Shown here one piece after another: positions 8,113 through 16,981 of a stretch of 64,000 nucleotides of DNA (position 1 is its first letter; every line of letters starts with the position of its first letter). Position numbers and translations under genes: made by a program. Location: contig NZ_AUYB01000158.1 in the NCBI RefSeq assembly GCF_001625655.1, forward strand, positions 62,001 to 126,000, read 5' to 3'. The DNA comes from Pseudoalteromonas luteoviolacea DSM 6061 (GTDB taxonomy: Bacteria; Pseudomonadota; Gammaproteobacteria; Enterobacterales; Alteromonadaceae). The notes under the pieces are model-generated. The model did no database searches, was not told where the DNA came from, and saw only the letters and a list, made by a program, of their open reading frames with translations.

Positions 8113-8883
8113 TTGAAAATACTAATAATATTAACAATAACTCTGTGTTCATCTCTCTGCATCGCCAACACAGAAAAAACCTGGTTCAATCAAGCTACGT
8201 ATACCAAATTTGAGGATGCAGACGATCATAGTTGGCAAATCAGTAGTCACTATTACTTTGCACCTCAAGCCTATTTTGGAGTCTGGGACGATTTTGGCTA
8301 TCTAGACACTGACAGTAATGTATTGCTCACCTACACCAATGACACTGACGTATACACTGGGGCAGAGGGGGAGATATTCATTGGAAATTGGTTTATTCCA
8401 CTTGGTATCGCAGATCTCAGCCAGGCAGATGAAGATTACTCCGTGGGTGTAGGGCACCTTTTTTATGACCGAATTAAAGCAAGCATAAGTCACCAACGTT
8501 TAAAAAATGGGGAAGACATTACGTGGTTTCAAGGGCAACTTAATATTGATTTAGACCCAAATGCCTATGTTGGTCTCACTGCCAATACGGATGATTCCTT
8601 AGATGATTGGCGTGTTGAAGTTCGCTATTTTAGAGGCTTAGGGGAGCAAAGATTTTTTACTTTAGACTTATCCCATCACAATAACAGTAGTAAAAATCAA
8701 AATGACTTTATCGCAAATTACTACTTTAACCAGCATTTTGCTTTAGGGGTAGGCAGCCAAGCATCTCACCTCATGATTGAAGGGAAGTATTTTGTGAATC
8801 ATAGCTTTTTCGTCAAAGCTCGATACCAAGAGCAGAGCGATGACGAACAATCACTTGAAATGTCCATGCAGGCACAATTTTAA
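8113..8883 (+). CDS. Putative outer-membrane beta-barrel protein (porin-like)
   Basis: A 256-residue protein. The Sec signal peptide covers residues 1-18 (ending CIA). The mature chain shows alternating polar/aromatic strands (SWQISSHYYFAPQAYFGVW, AYVGLTANTDDSLDDWRVEVRYF) and ends in Phe (MQAQF), as outer-membrane barrels do. TTG is used as start, with TAGGAAAAG 4 bases before it; no ATG is nearby. It resembles the small putative porins common in marine gammaproteobacteria, but I cannot assign a substrate. It is convergent with the methyltransferase gene. Confidence 0.7.
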   Translation: MKILIILTITLCSSLCIANTEKTWFNQATYTKFEDADDHSWQISSHYYFAPQAYFGVWDDFGYLDTDSNVLLTYTNDTDVYTGAEGEIFIGNWFIPLGIADLSQADEDYSVGVGHLFYDRIKASISHQRLKNGEDITWFQGQLNIDLDPNAYVGLTANTDDSLDDWRVEVRYFRGLGEQRFFTLDLSHHNNSSKNQNDFIANYYFNQHFALGVGSQASHLMIEGKYFVNHSFFVKARYQEQSDDEQSLEMSMQAQF

Positions 8884-8899
8884 TGGCATTAAATGCCTT

Positions 8900-10213
8900 T
8901 TACTTGCATAGTTCAGGATTTTGTAGCCTACGAAGGCATTCTTGATTTAAAGCTGTTACTTGTTCTTGTTTAACAGGGCCCACGCGCTCCGAAAACCAAA
9001 CCTCAAAATCGGAAAAGCGCTCTACTTCATACATCTTGCCAATGACTTCACTGGAACTCACTGACAACATATCATAAATGCTCAGCTCAGCTTGCCACTC
9101 ATGCTCTGGCGCACTTACTTTCTCTCCCCGTTTAATTAAATATGCACGTTGGAAAGCACGTTTAATTTGCACAATTCCAAGCTCTCCGGTCTCTTCTGGT
9201 AGTGGTAAACTAAAATCTGACTGACGCCACTCTGCTTTAGGGAAAACCACTTCAAAGTCTGGAGATTGCGGTTGCACATATTTGAAGGTAATTGGCTTGT
9301 TCGGGGTCAAAACAGCATCGTAAGGACTAAATGCAAATGCGATATTTAAACTGCAGTCTCCTTCATGCAAACACAAATGACGATATACTCGGATATCAGT
9401 CGTCAGTTTAACGACATGATCGGCCCAATCACCATCAGGGATGATCAGTTCAGATGAAAAACAACTATCATCCCCCTTATTCAAAGCGCGAGAACGTGCT
9501 TGGTCTAGACAAAAGAACTCCCCGATAAGGACATCATCTTGTGCTTTTTCATCTCTTTTCGTTAACCATGTTTTTAGGCTGACTTCCTCCGGGATCAAAA
9601 CGCCACCAGGAGTTAGATACTGAACTAAGTGCTTAAAGATAAACACCTGTGGCTCTCTTTTTAGCAGCGCCGTCATGGTTTCTGAGATGATTATATCGAA
9701 TCCAGTGTCATCACCATCTGGGTGCCAATGAGTCGCATCGCCTAAGACTAATTTAATTTGGTAGCGTTCAAGGTCAAAGTGCTTAATCAACGATTTAACC
9801 GCATTGATATTTTCTTCATGAATATCAAGTAGTGTGATTTCAAGTGGTAGCTTTTCTCGACTTGCCAAAAACGGTAACAGCAAAGTCGCATAGGGGCCTG
9901 TGCCAGCATACAATATCCGCACGGGGACCTCGTTAGTTTTGAGACAGTCTTCAATGGCCATTGCCACGCCTTGCACAAATATTTGGGTGCGCAGCGTTTC
10001 TTCAAAGCACTTGGCGGCTTGCACAGGAGAAATTGCCACACCACATGCAGTCTGTGCTTTGTCTGATTCATTCATATCAGTGCTGGTAAATATTTGTGTT
10101 ACCTCACCAAGATACGCAACCATCTCTTTAATTTCAGACTTTGAAACAGCGCCCTTTTCTGCATTGAGTAAGCCGTTCACCGCGGCTATAAATTGCCCTT
10201 TAGATTTGCTCAT
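8900..10213 (-). CDS. SAM-dependent methyltransferase, PRMT-like
   Basis: A 437-residue protein. SAM motif I is ILYAGTGPYATLLLPFLA (about 100-117), and the acidic end of strand 2 is LLD (D130). The segment SETMTALLKRE (177-187) carries two glutamates nine residues apart, exactly the spacing of the double-E loop that binds the target arginine in protein arginine methyltransferases (SEWMGYCLFYE in PRMT1). LTPGGVLIPEEV matches the following PRMT strand. The C-terminal half is beta-rich, as in PRMTs. A THW loop is not obvious. The start has AGGGATCTC-ATG. It is cotranscribed with the LysE-type exporter upstream (19-base gap). The substrate is unknown, and a small-molecule guanidine target is possible. 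Confidence 0.75.
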   Translation of the reverse strand: MSKSKGQFIAAVNGLLNAEKGAVSKSEIKEMVAYLGEVTQIFTSTDMNESDKAQTACGVAISPVQAAKCFEETLRTQIFVQGVAMAIEDCLKTNEVPVRILYAGTGPYATLLLPFLASREKLPLEITLLDIHEENINAVKSLIKHFDLERYQIKLVLGDATHWHPDGDDTGFDIIISETMTALLKREPQVFIFKHLVQYLTPGGVLIPEEVSLKTWLTKRDEKAQDDVLIGEFFCLDQARSRALNKGDDSCFSSELIIPDGDWADHVVKLTTDIRVYRHLCLHEGDCSLNIAFAFSPYDAVLTPNKPITFKYVQPQSPDFEVVFPKAEWRQSDFSLPLPEETGELGIVQIKRAFQRAYLIKRGEKVSAPEHEWQAELSIYDMLSVSSSEVIGKMYEVERFSDFEVWFSERVGPVKQEQVTALNQECLRRLQNPELCK

Positions 10214-10232
10214 GAGATCCCTGATGTTTTTC

Positions 10233-10838
10233 TTATATTAAACCTGAGGATAGAGTCACAAAGAGCAAAAGTAAAACCAGTAAACTCGCAAAAAATACTC
10301 TTAAATACTTAAGTTGCTTATTCGTTTTCACGACTCGATGAAGTAAGCCTCCCAAGTACAACCACAGCGAATCTACAATGACCGCAACGACAAACAGAGT
10401 CATGGCAGCCACCAACCCGGCTTGAAACGGGGATTCTATGGGAATATTTGTATTCGCAAAAATAGCAATACACGCGGCATATGCTTTAGGGTTCAATAAG
10501 TTTAGTATAAAGCCATCTTTAAAGCCCAGAGTCTGATTGTTTAGTTCTGCAAGCCCACTGTTATTGCTCGCAATCTTATAGGCCACATAAAACAAATAGG
10601 CCAGTGCACCTAGTTGCAATATCTTGGTTAACTGCGGAAAGCTCAACAGCAGTGCCCCCAACCCGGTAGCCGACGCAATAATGGCGACCAATAGACCTGA
10701 TAAAATACCAATCAGAAATGACATACCAGCACGGACACCGATGCTAGCGCCTACCGCAGCAAGTGCTAATGGTGCTGGCCCAGGTGAACCTAACAATAAA
10801 AAAGTTGTAAGCGCCAAAGACAATAATGCTTCTTGCAT
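10233..10838 (-). CDS. LysE/RhtB family amino-acid exporter
   Basis: A 201-residue inner-membrane protein with about six hydrophobic segments. The LysE signature lies at the start: FLLLGSPGPAPLALAAVGASIGVRAG. It is followed by GLGALLLSFPQLTKILQLGALAYLFYVAYKI and FKDGFILNLLNPKAYAACIAIF, both family hallmarks. ATG 10838 has AGGAGAAATACT before it and fits the family N-terminus, so the 32-codon upstream extension is rejected. It lies 108 bp after prpF on the same strand and just before the PRMT-like gene. The substrate is not predictable. Confidence 0.88.
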   Translation of the reverse strand: MQEALLSLALTTFLLLGSPGPAPLALAAVGASIGVRAGMSFLIGILSGLLVAIIASATGLGALLLSFPQLTKILQLGALAYLFYVAYKIASNNSGLAELNNQTLGFKDGFILNLLNPKAYAACIAIFANTNIPIESPFQAGLVAAMTLFVVAVIVDSLWLYLGGLLHRVVKTNKQLKYLRVFFASLLVLLLLFVTLSSGLI

Positions 10839-10946
10839 AGTATTTCTCCTAAAAGTCCTTGAAGTAAAGCGGTGAGGATTAACAGTGGATTGTTGATAAA
10901 AGAAATTGGGGCCAAGTGTGCACTTAAGCCCCACAAACGTATTTGA

Positions 10947-12125
10947 CTAGTTAGTTGGATCAGGAATGCGCACACAGCCTTCCATTAGCACTCGAGCACT
11001 GCGACTCATAATGGCTTTTCTAGCAAACCAACGCCCTGCTTGTTGTTGTGCTTCAGCACCCACTTTCAGAGTGCCAGAAGGGTGGCCAAAGGTAATTTGC
11101 GTTCTATCTCCGCCCCCAGCGGCTTGGTTGACCAGCGTTCCAGGGATGGCACCAGCGGTTGCAATCGCAACGGCGGCGGTGCCCATCATAGCGTGGTGTA
11201 ATTTCCCCATTGACAGCGCCCTGACACATAGGTCGATATCTTGCTCATCAATTACTTTGCCACTTGATGCAACGTATTTTTTAGCTTCGCTTACAAATGC
11301 AATCTTAGGCGTATGCTGGCGCACTTTCGCCTCTTCAAGCGATGAGATTAAACCCATTTTTAAGGCACCATAGGCACGAATTGTCTCTAGTCGCTGCAAC
11401 ACATCGCTGTTGCCATTGATTGCATCCTGTAGCTCTGTGCCGTCAAAACCTAAATCTTGTGCACGGAAAAATAATGTTGGGATACCAGCATTGATCATAG
11501 TTACATCAAAGTTACCAATCTCCGGCACTTCAAGCGTATCTACTAAGTTACCACTTGGGAACATATCTGCATTAGCATCAGCTGGGTCCAAAAACTCCAC
11601 AACCACTTCTGCTGCAGGAAAGGTCACCCCATCCAATTCAAAGTCACCCGTTTCTTGCACTTCACCATTTGTAATTGGAATATGAGCGATGATTGTTTTG
11701 CCTATATTTGCCTGCCAGATACGTACAACTGCGATGCCATTCTCAGGAACTCGTTCAGCGTCCACTAAACCATTACTGATTGCAAACGCGCCAACCGCAG
11801 CCGTCAGATTGCCACAATTGCCACTCCAATCGATAAATGGTTTATCAATCGCTACTTGGCCAAACAAATAGTCAACATCATGATTAGGTTGAGTACTTGT
11901 GGACAGAATCACTGTTTTACTCGTGCTTGATGTCGCGCCACCCATACCATCAGTTTGTTTTGCGTAAGGATCTGGACTGCCAATAACCCTTAGCAAAATC
12001 TGATCTCTGAACTCTCCTGGCTGTTGAGCGGCTTCAGGTAAATCGTCCAATTTAAAAAATACCCCTTTTGAGGTACCTCCGCGCATATAAGTGGCGGGAA
12101 TTTTGATTTGTGGTTTAAAACTCAT
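10947..12125 (-). CDS. prpF: 2-methylaconitate cis-trans isomerase PrpF
   Basis: A 392-residue protein of normal PrpF length. The N-terminal IPATYMRGGTSKGVFF and GGATSSTSKTVI are family hallmarks, and WSGNCGNLTAAVGAFAI holds a conserved Cys. PrpF isomerises the AcnD product of the methylcitrate cycle, 2-methyl-trans-aconitate, to the cis form. It is the last gene of the prp cluster. AGGAAACATA precedes the ATG. A terminator-like hairpin lies directly between acnD and this gene, so its expression may be lower than that of acnD. Confidence 0.95.
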   Translation of the reverse strand: MSFKPQIKIPATYMRGGTSKGVFFKLDDLPEAAQQPGEFRDQILLRVIGSPDPYAKQTDGMGGATSSTSKTVILSTSTQPNHDVDYLFGQVAIDKPFIDWSGNCGNLTAAVGAFAISNGLVDAERVPENGIAVVRIWQANIGKTIIAHIPITNGEVQETGDFELDGVTFPAAEVVVEFLDPADANADMFPSGNLVDTLEVPEIGNFDVTMINAGIPTLFFRAQDLGFDGTELQDAINGNSDVLQRLETIRAYGALKMGLISSLEEAKVRQHTPKIAFVSEAKKYVASSGKVIDEQDIDLCVRALSMGKLHHAMMGTAAVAIATAGAIPGTLVNQAAGGGDRTQITFGHPSGTLKVGAEAQQQAGRWFARKAIMSRSARVLMEGCVRIPDPTN

Positions 12126-12137
12126 TATGTTTCCTAA

Positions 12138-12166
12138 CTAAAAAGCCCAAGCAATGCTTGGGCTTT
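12138..12166 (-). terminator. Attenuator-like hairpin between acnD and prpF
   Basis: On the minus strand AAAGCCCAAGC and GCTTGGGCTTT pair (11 bp, 3-base loop) and are followed by further T residues. It is a well-formed intrinsic terminator placed inside the operon, only about 15 bases before the prpF start, so partial termination is likely. Confidence 0.75.
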
Positions 12167-12180
12167 AATAAAGTAATGTA

Positions 12181-14769
12181 CTAAGCGTTCGCTTCTAAAA
12201 AGTCTTTGGCAAATCGTTGCAATACGCCGCCTGCTTCGTAAATTGATACTTCCTCGGCGGTGTCAAGTCTACAAGTTACCGGAACCTCTACAGCTTCACC
12301 ATTTAGTCTGTTAACAACCAACGTCAATGTAGTACCTGGCGTGCGCTCACCTTTAACATCATAGGTTTCTGTGCCATCAAGACCTAAAGTTAGGCGTGTA
12401 GTGCCCGTTTGGAATTCAAGCGGTAATACACCCATGCCGATTAAGTTGGTTCTGTGAATGCGTTCAAACCCTTCTGCGACGATAACTTCTACTCCGGCAA
12501 GACGAACCCCTTTCGCAGCCCAATCTCGCGAAGAGCCTTGACCATAATCAGCGCCTGCTACAATGATTAGAGGCTGCTTTCGATCCATATAGGTCTCGAT
12601 TGCTTCCCACATGCGTGTAACCTTACCTTCAGGCTCCACACGGGCCAGGGAGCCCTGCTTCACTTCACCATTCTCTTTAACCATTTCGTTAAGCAATTTC
12701 GGGTTTGCAAATGTTGCCCGCTGCGCAGTTAAATGGTCTCCACGGTGTGTCGCATAAGAATTGAAGTCCTCTTCAGGCAATCCCATCTTAGCCAAATATT
12801 CACCAGCAGCACTACTGGCTAAAATCGCATTTGAAGGAGATAAGTGATCAGTGGTGATATTGTCACCGAGAATTGCAAGAGGTCGCATGCCTTTCATGGT
12901 ACGCTCACCTGCCAGTGCACCTTCCCAGTATGGTGGACGTCGGATATAAGTGCTCATATCACGCCAATCATAAAGCGGATCATTGTCCTCACCATAATCC
13001 ACACTTAAGTCAAACATGGGGTCATACACTTCTCTAAACTGTTCTGGCTTAACACTTTGTGCGATCACCGCATCGATCTCTTCGTCACTTGGCCAAACGT
13101 CTTTTAGCGTGACTGGGTTACCGGCTTGGTCATGACCAAGCACATCTTTTTCGATGTCAAAGCGAACAGAGCCAGCAATGGCATAGGCAACGACTAATGG
13201 TGGTGAGGCCAGAAATGCCTGTTTGGCATAAGGGTGAATACGACCATCAAAGTTACGGTTTCCAGATAAAACCGCTGTCGAATACAAATCTCTGTCGATC
13301 ACTTCTTGCTGAATTTTCGGGTCTAATGCACCACTCATGCCGTTACATGTTGTACATGCAAAGGCCACAATACCAAAGCCAAGCGCTTCTAGCTCTGGCA
13401 ATAGTTGAGCTTCAGTCATGTATGAACGCACGGCTTTTGAGCCCGGTGCGAATGAAGTCTTAACCCAAGGTTTGCGCTTCAAGCCTAGTTTATTTGCATT
13501 TCGAGCCAATAATCCTGCAGCAACAACGTTTCGAGGGTTACTGGTATTTGTACAACTGGTGATTGCAGCAATGATGACTGCGCCATCAGGCATTTTGTCT
13601 TCAGTTTTTTCGTAATCAGCTACTATGCCTTGCTTTGCAAGATCTTGCGTTGCAACTCTGCGATGCGGATTTGAAGGTCCAGCAAGGTTTCTCCCCACGC
13701 TCGATAAATCAAATTTCAACACTCGCTCATACTTTGCTTGCGTCATTGAATCAGCCCACAAGCCTGTTAACTTTGCATATTGTTCAACAAGTTGAACTTG
13801 CTCATCATCACGGCCTGTCAGTTTTAAGTAATCGATGGTCTTTTGGTCGATATAAAACATCGCCGCTGTTGCACCATACTCAGGCGTCATGTTGGAAATT
13901 GTAGCGCGGTCACCTAATGTCAAATCATCAGCACCTTCGCCATAGAACTCGAGATAACTCGAAACGACTTTTTCGTTTCGTAAAAACTCAGTAATCGCCA
14001 ATACAATGTCTGTTGCGGTGATACCCGGCTGGCGTTTGCCCACCAATTCAACGCCGACTATGTCCGGCAGACGCATATAAGAAGCCCGACCAAGCATCAC
14101 ACTTTCTGCTTCTAAGCCACCCACACCAATGGCTATCACACCTAATGCATCCACATGTGGCGTATGGCTGTCGGTGCCAACCAATGTATCAGGGAATGCA
14201 ACACCATCACGCGCCTGAATCACTGGCGACATTTTTTCTAAGTTGATTTGATGTAAGATGCCATTTCCTGGAGGGATAACGTCAACATTTTTAAATGCTG
14301 TCTTTGTCCAATTAATAAAATGAAAACGATCATCGTTGCGACGATCTTCTATCGCACGGTTTTTTTCGAAAGCATTTTCTTCGAACCCAGCATGCTCTAC
14401 GGCCAAACTGTGGTCCACAATCAGCTGAGTTGGCACAACAGGGTTTACTTTAGCTGGATCACCACCTTTTTCAGCTATAGCGTCACGCAGACCTGCCAAA
14501 TCCACCAATGCAGTTTGACCAAGAATATCGTGACATACCACACGTGCAGGAAACCAAGGGAAGTCTAAATCGCGGCGACGCTCAATAATTTGCGTTAAAT
14601 AATCATTTAGTTTTTCAGGTTCAGCCTTTCGAACCAAGTTTTCAGCCAGCACTTTTGAGGTATATGGTAATCCTTCATAAGCACCTGGCTTGATAGCTTC
14701 AATGGCTTCACGTGTATCGTAGTAACATAAAGCCGAATTTGGTAGTCGTTTACGGTATTGGGTGTTCAT
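12181..14769 (-). CDS. acnD: Fe/S-dependent 2-methylisocitrate dehydratase AcnD
   Basis: An 862-residue aconitase-family protein of AcnD type and length. Conserved segments are GTDSHTPHVDALG, the 4Fe-4S cysteines in AITSCTNTSNP and ACTTCNG, and the swivel-domain motif GADYGQGSSRDWAAKG. It dehydrates 2-methylcitrate; the product needs PrpF. Genomes with acnD-prpF typically lack prpD, and none is present here. The prpC-acnD gap of about 100 bp contains two hairpins. No strong Shine-Dalgarno is seen (GGAA about 9 bases upstream). Confidence 0.96.
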   Translation of the reverse strand: MNTQYRKRLPNSALCYYDTREAIEAIKPGAYEGLPYTSKVLAENLVRKAEPEKLNDYLTQIIERRRDLDFPWFPARVVCHDILGQTALVDLAGLRDAIAEKGGDPAKVNPVVPTQLIVDHSLAVEHAGFEENAFEKNRAIEDRRNDDRFHFINWTKTAFKNVDVIPPGNGILHQINLEKMSPVIQARDGVAFPDTLVGTDSHTPHVDALGVIAIGVGGLEAESVMLGRASYMRLPDIVGVELVGKRQPGITATDIVLAITEFLRNEKVVSSYLEFYGEGADDLTLGDRATISNMTPEYGATAAMFYIDQKTIDYLKLTGRDDEQVQLVEQYAKLTGLWADSMTQAKYERVLKFDLSSVGRNLAGPSNPHRRVATQDLAKQGIVADYEKTEDKMPDGAVIIAAITSCTNTSNPRNVVAAGLLARNANKLGLKRKPWVKTSFAPGSKAVRSYMTEAQLLPELEALGFGIVAFACTTCNGMSGALDPKIQQEVIDRDLYSTAVLSGNRNFDGRIHPYAKQAFLASPPLVVAYAIAGSVRFDIEKDVLGHDQAGNPVTLKDVWPSDEEIDAVIAQSVKPEQFREVYDPMFDLSVDYGEDNDPLYDWRDMSTYIRRPPYWEGALAGERTMKGMRPLAILGDNITTDHLSPSNAILASSAAGEYLAKMGLPEEDFNSYATHRGDHLTAQRATFANPKLLNEMVKENGEVKQGSLARVEPEGKVTRMWEAIETYMDRKQPLIIVAGADYGQGSSRDWAAKGVRLAGVEVIVAEGFERIHRTNLIGMGVLPLEFQTGTTRLTLGLDGTETYDVKGERTPGTTLTLVVNRLNGEAVEVPVTCRLDTAEEVSIYEAGGVLQRFAKDFLEANA

Positions 14770-14808
14770 AACTGCTTATTCCAACTGTGGGGTGACGGTG
14801 TGTATCTG

Positions 14809-14863
14809 CTTGAGGCGACTCATCACCTCAAGTTTGATTGGACCCCGATATAATTTGGGGCCC
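14809..14863 (-). repeat. Two intercistronic hairpins between prpC and acnD
   Basis: CTTGAGG / CCTCAAG (14809-14832) is a perfect 7-bp stem. GGACCCC / GGGGCCC (14840-14863) is a 7-bp stem with one mismatch. Neither is followed by a T-run, so mRNA processing or stability is a likelier role than termination. Confidence 0.6.
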
Positions 14864-14870
14864 TGCCTGC

Positions 14871-15992
14871 TTATCTTTCTGAAATTGCAGGTACTTCGCG
14901 TAGCTCTTCGCCAGTGTACTCAGCAGAAGGGCGAATGATACGGTTATCAGCACGTTGTTCCATAACATGTGCCGCCCAACCAGTCAGTCGAGACATTACG
15001 AAAATAGGTGTAAATAACTTAGTTGGAATACCCATGAAGTTATAAGCAGAAGCATGGAAGAAATCCGCATTACAGAACAACTTTTTCTCACGCCTCATAA
15101 CTTCTTCACAACGCACAGATACTGGGTAAAGTACTTTGTCGCCCACATCATCGGCTAGCTTCTCTGACCATAATTTGATGATTTCATTACGCGGATCAGA
15201 CTCAGAATAAATAGCATGTCCGAAGCCCATGATTTTTTCTTTGCGCTCTAACATACCCATCATTTCTTGTTCTGCATGCTCAGGAGACTCGAATCGTTCA
15301 ATCATTTCCATTGCAGCTTCGTTTGCACCACCATGCAGAGGGCCGCGTAGAGAACCAATTGCACCGGTTACACAAGAATGCATATCAGACAGGGTAGAAG
15401 CACATACGCGTGCAGTGAACGTTGAAGCGTTAAACTCATGTTCTGCATACAGAATCAATGAAACATGCATTACTCGCTCATGAAGCTCTGATGGTTTTTC
15501 CCCACGAAGCAAGTGTAGGAAGTGCGCACCAATTGAATCATCGTCAGTTTCAACGTCAACACGTACGCCATCATGGCTAAATCTATACCAATAACAAATG
15601 ATGCTCGGGAAACACGCTAACATGCGATCTGTTACTTTACCTTGTTCATCAAAGCTTGCTTCGCCTTCTAGGTTACCCAACATTGAACAACCTGTACGTA
15701 ATACATCCATTGGATGAGCATCAGCAGGAATACGTTCAAGGACTTCTTTAAGCGCTAGAGGAAGACCACGCATAGACTTAAGTAAGACTTTATATTCATC
15801 TAGCTCAGCTTGAGTTGGCAATTTACCTTTAAGAATTAGATACGCCACTTCTTCAAACTGACAGTTTTGTGCCAGATCTTTTACATCATATCCACGATAG
15901 GTTAGTCCTGAACCTGATTTTCCTACTGTAGATAGTGCAGTTTTCCCTGCAACTTGACCGCGTAAGCCAGCGCCACTTAGTACTTTAGCCAT
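14871..15992 (-). CDS. prpC: 2-methylcitrate synthase PrpC
   Basis: A 373-residue citrate-synthase-fold enzyme condensing propionyl-CoA with oxaloacetate. The catalytic segments are visible: LHGGANEAAMEMIE (first His), MGFGHAIYSESDPRN (second His) and CNADFFHASAYNFMGIP (catalytic Asp). The short length and the N-terminal GLRGQVAGKTALSTVGKSG are typical of methylcitrate rather than hexameric citrate synthases. The ribosome site is AGGAGAATATC-ATG. It sits between prpB and acnD in the operon. Confidence 0.96.
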   Translation of the reverse strand: MAKVLSGAGLRGQVAGKTALSTVGKSGSGLTYRGYDVKDLAQNCQFEEVAYLILKGKLPTQAELDEYKVLLKSMRGLPLALKEVLERIPADAHPMDVLRTGCSMLGNLEGEASFDEQGKVTDRMLACFPSIICYWYRFSHDGVRVDVETDDDSIGAHFLHLLRGEKPSELHERVMHVSLILYAEHEFNASTFTARVCASTLSDMHSCVTGAIGSLRGPLHGGANEAAMEMIERFESPEHAEQEMMGMLERKEKIMGFGHAIYSESDPRNEIIKLWSEKLADDVGDKVLYPVSVRCEEVMRREKKLFCNADFFHASAYNFMGIPTKLFTPIFVMSRLTGWAAHVMEQRADNRIIRPSAEYTGEELREVPAISER

Positions 15993-16041
15993 GATATTCT
16001 CCTGAAAAATTTTTACCTGCTGAATTTATAAATTTTAGTAT

Positions 16042-16064
16042 GGGCAAGCAGGTTAAGCTTGCCC
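16042..16064 (-). repeat. Intercistronic hairpin between prpB and prpC
   Basis: GGGCAAGC / GCTTGCCC form a perfect 8-bp stem with a 7-base loop. There is no T-run on the coding strand, so it is read as an mRNA stability or processing element. Confidence 0.6.
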
Positions 16065-16075
16065 TAGCATATTCT

Positions 16076-16954
16076 TTATTTATTTTTGCCTTCTGCAAAA
16101 AGTGCATCTAGCTTTTGTTCGTAATCGTGGTAGCCAAGATAATCGTAAAGATCCATACGTGTTTGCATTGTGTCGACAACGGCTTTTTGGTCGCCGTCAT
16201 TTAATAATGTTCTGTAAACTAATTCTGCCGCTTTATTCATGGCACGGAAGGCACTTAAAGGATAAAGCACCATGCCAACTCCCCAATCAGCCAATTCTTG
16301 TTTGTTCCACAACTCTGTTTTACCAAACTCGGTCATGTTCGCTAGGATAGGTACATCCAGAGCTTCAGAGAATGCACGATAGTGCTCTTCTGTTTGAACT
16401 GCTTCAGCGAAAATACCGTCGGCACCCGCCGCAACGTAAGCTTTTGCACGTTCAATTGCAGCTTCTAAACCTTCTTGCGCAAACGAATCAGTACGCGCCA
16501 TGATGAAGAAATCTTTATCTGTGCGCGCATCCACTGCAGCCTTAATGCGGTCAACCATTTCTTCTGTAGAAACAATCTCTTTATTTGGTCTATGGCCACA
16601 GCGCTTTTGTGCCACTTGATCTTCAAGGTGTACAGCTGCAGCGCCTGCTTTCTCCATATCACGAATGGTCTTTGCAATATTGAATGCACCACCCCAGCCT
16701 GTATCAATGTCTACCATCAACGGTAAATCACATGCGGATGTAATACGCTGCACATCTGCAATCACATCATTTAGAGACGTCATACCAAGATCTGGTAAAC
16801 CATATGATGCATTCGCCACGCCACCGCCTGAAAGGTAAATTGCTTGGTGACCAATTTGTTTTGCCATCATTGCACTATAGGCGTTAATAGTACCTACGAT
16901 TTGCAGTGGTTGGTTTGCCTTTAATGCGTCACGAAATTTTTTTCCTGCACTCAT
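16076..16954 (-). CDS. prpB: 2-methylisocitrate lyase PrpB
   Basis: A 292-residue isocitrate-lyase-superfamily enzyme that cleaves 2-methylisocitrate to pyruvate and succinate. Key segments are YLSGGGVANASYGLPDLG, PLMVDIDTGWGG (metal-binding Asp), EDQVAQKRCGHRPNK (catalytic Cys in KRCGH) and FIMARTDS. Length is standard. It is the first structural gene after the GntR regulator (27-base gap), with GGAGAGAG upstream of the ATG. Confidence 0.96.
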   Translation of the reverse strand: MSAGKKFRDALKANQPLQIVGTINAYSAMMAKQIGHQAIYLSGGGVANASYGLPDLGMTSLNDVIADVQRITSACDLPLMVDIDTGWGGAFNIAKTIRDMEKAGAAAVHLEDQVAQKRCGHRPNKEIVSTEEMVDRIKAAVDARTDKDFFIMARTDSFAQEGLEAAIERAKAYVAAGADGIFAEAVQTEEHYRAFSEALDVPILANMTEFGKTELWNKQELADWGVGMVLYPLSAFRAMNKAAELVYRTLLNDGDQKAVVDTMQTRMDLYDYLGYHDYEQKLDALFAEGKNK

Positions 16955-16981
16955 GGTGATGCTCTCTCCTGTGATGATTTA

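Noticed and set aside
8085..8901. Short GGCAT/ATGCC hairpin with T-run at 8885-8901 as terminator of the porin-like gene
   Set aside because: Only a 5-bp stem with a 3-base loop, overlapping the end of the convergent gene; too weak to list.
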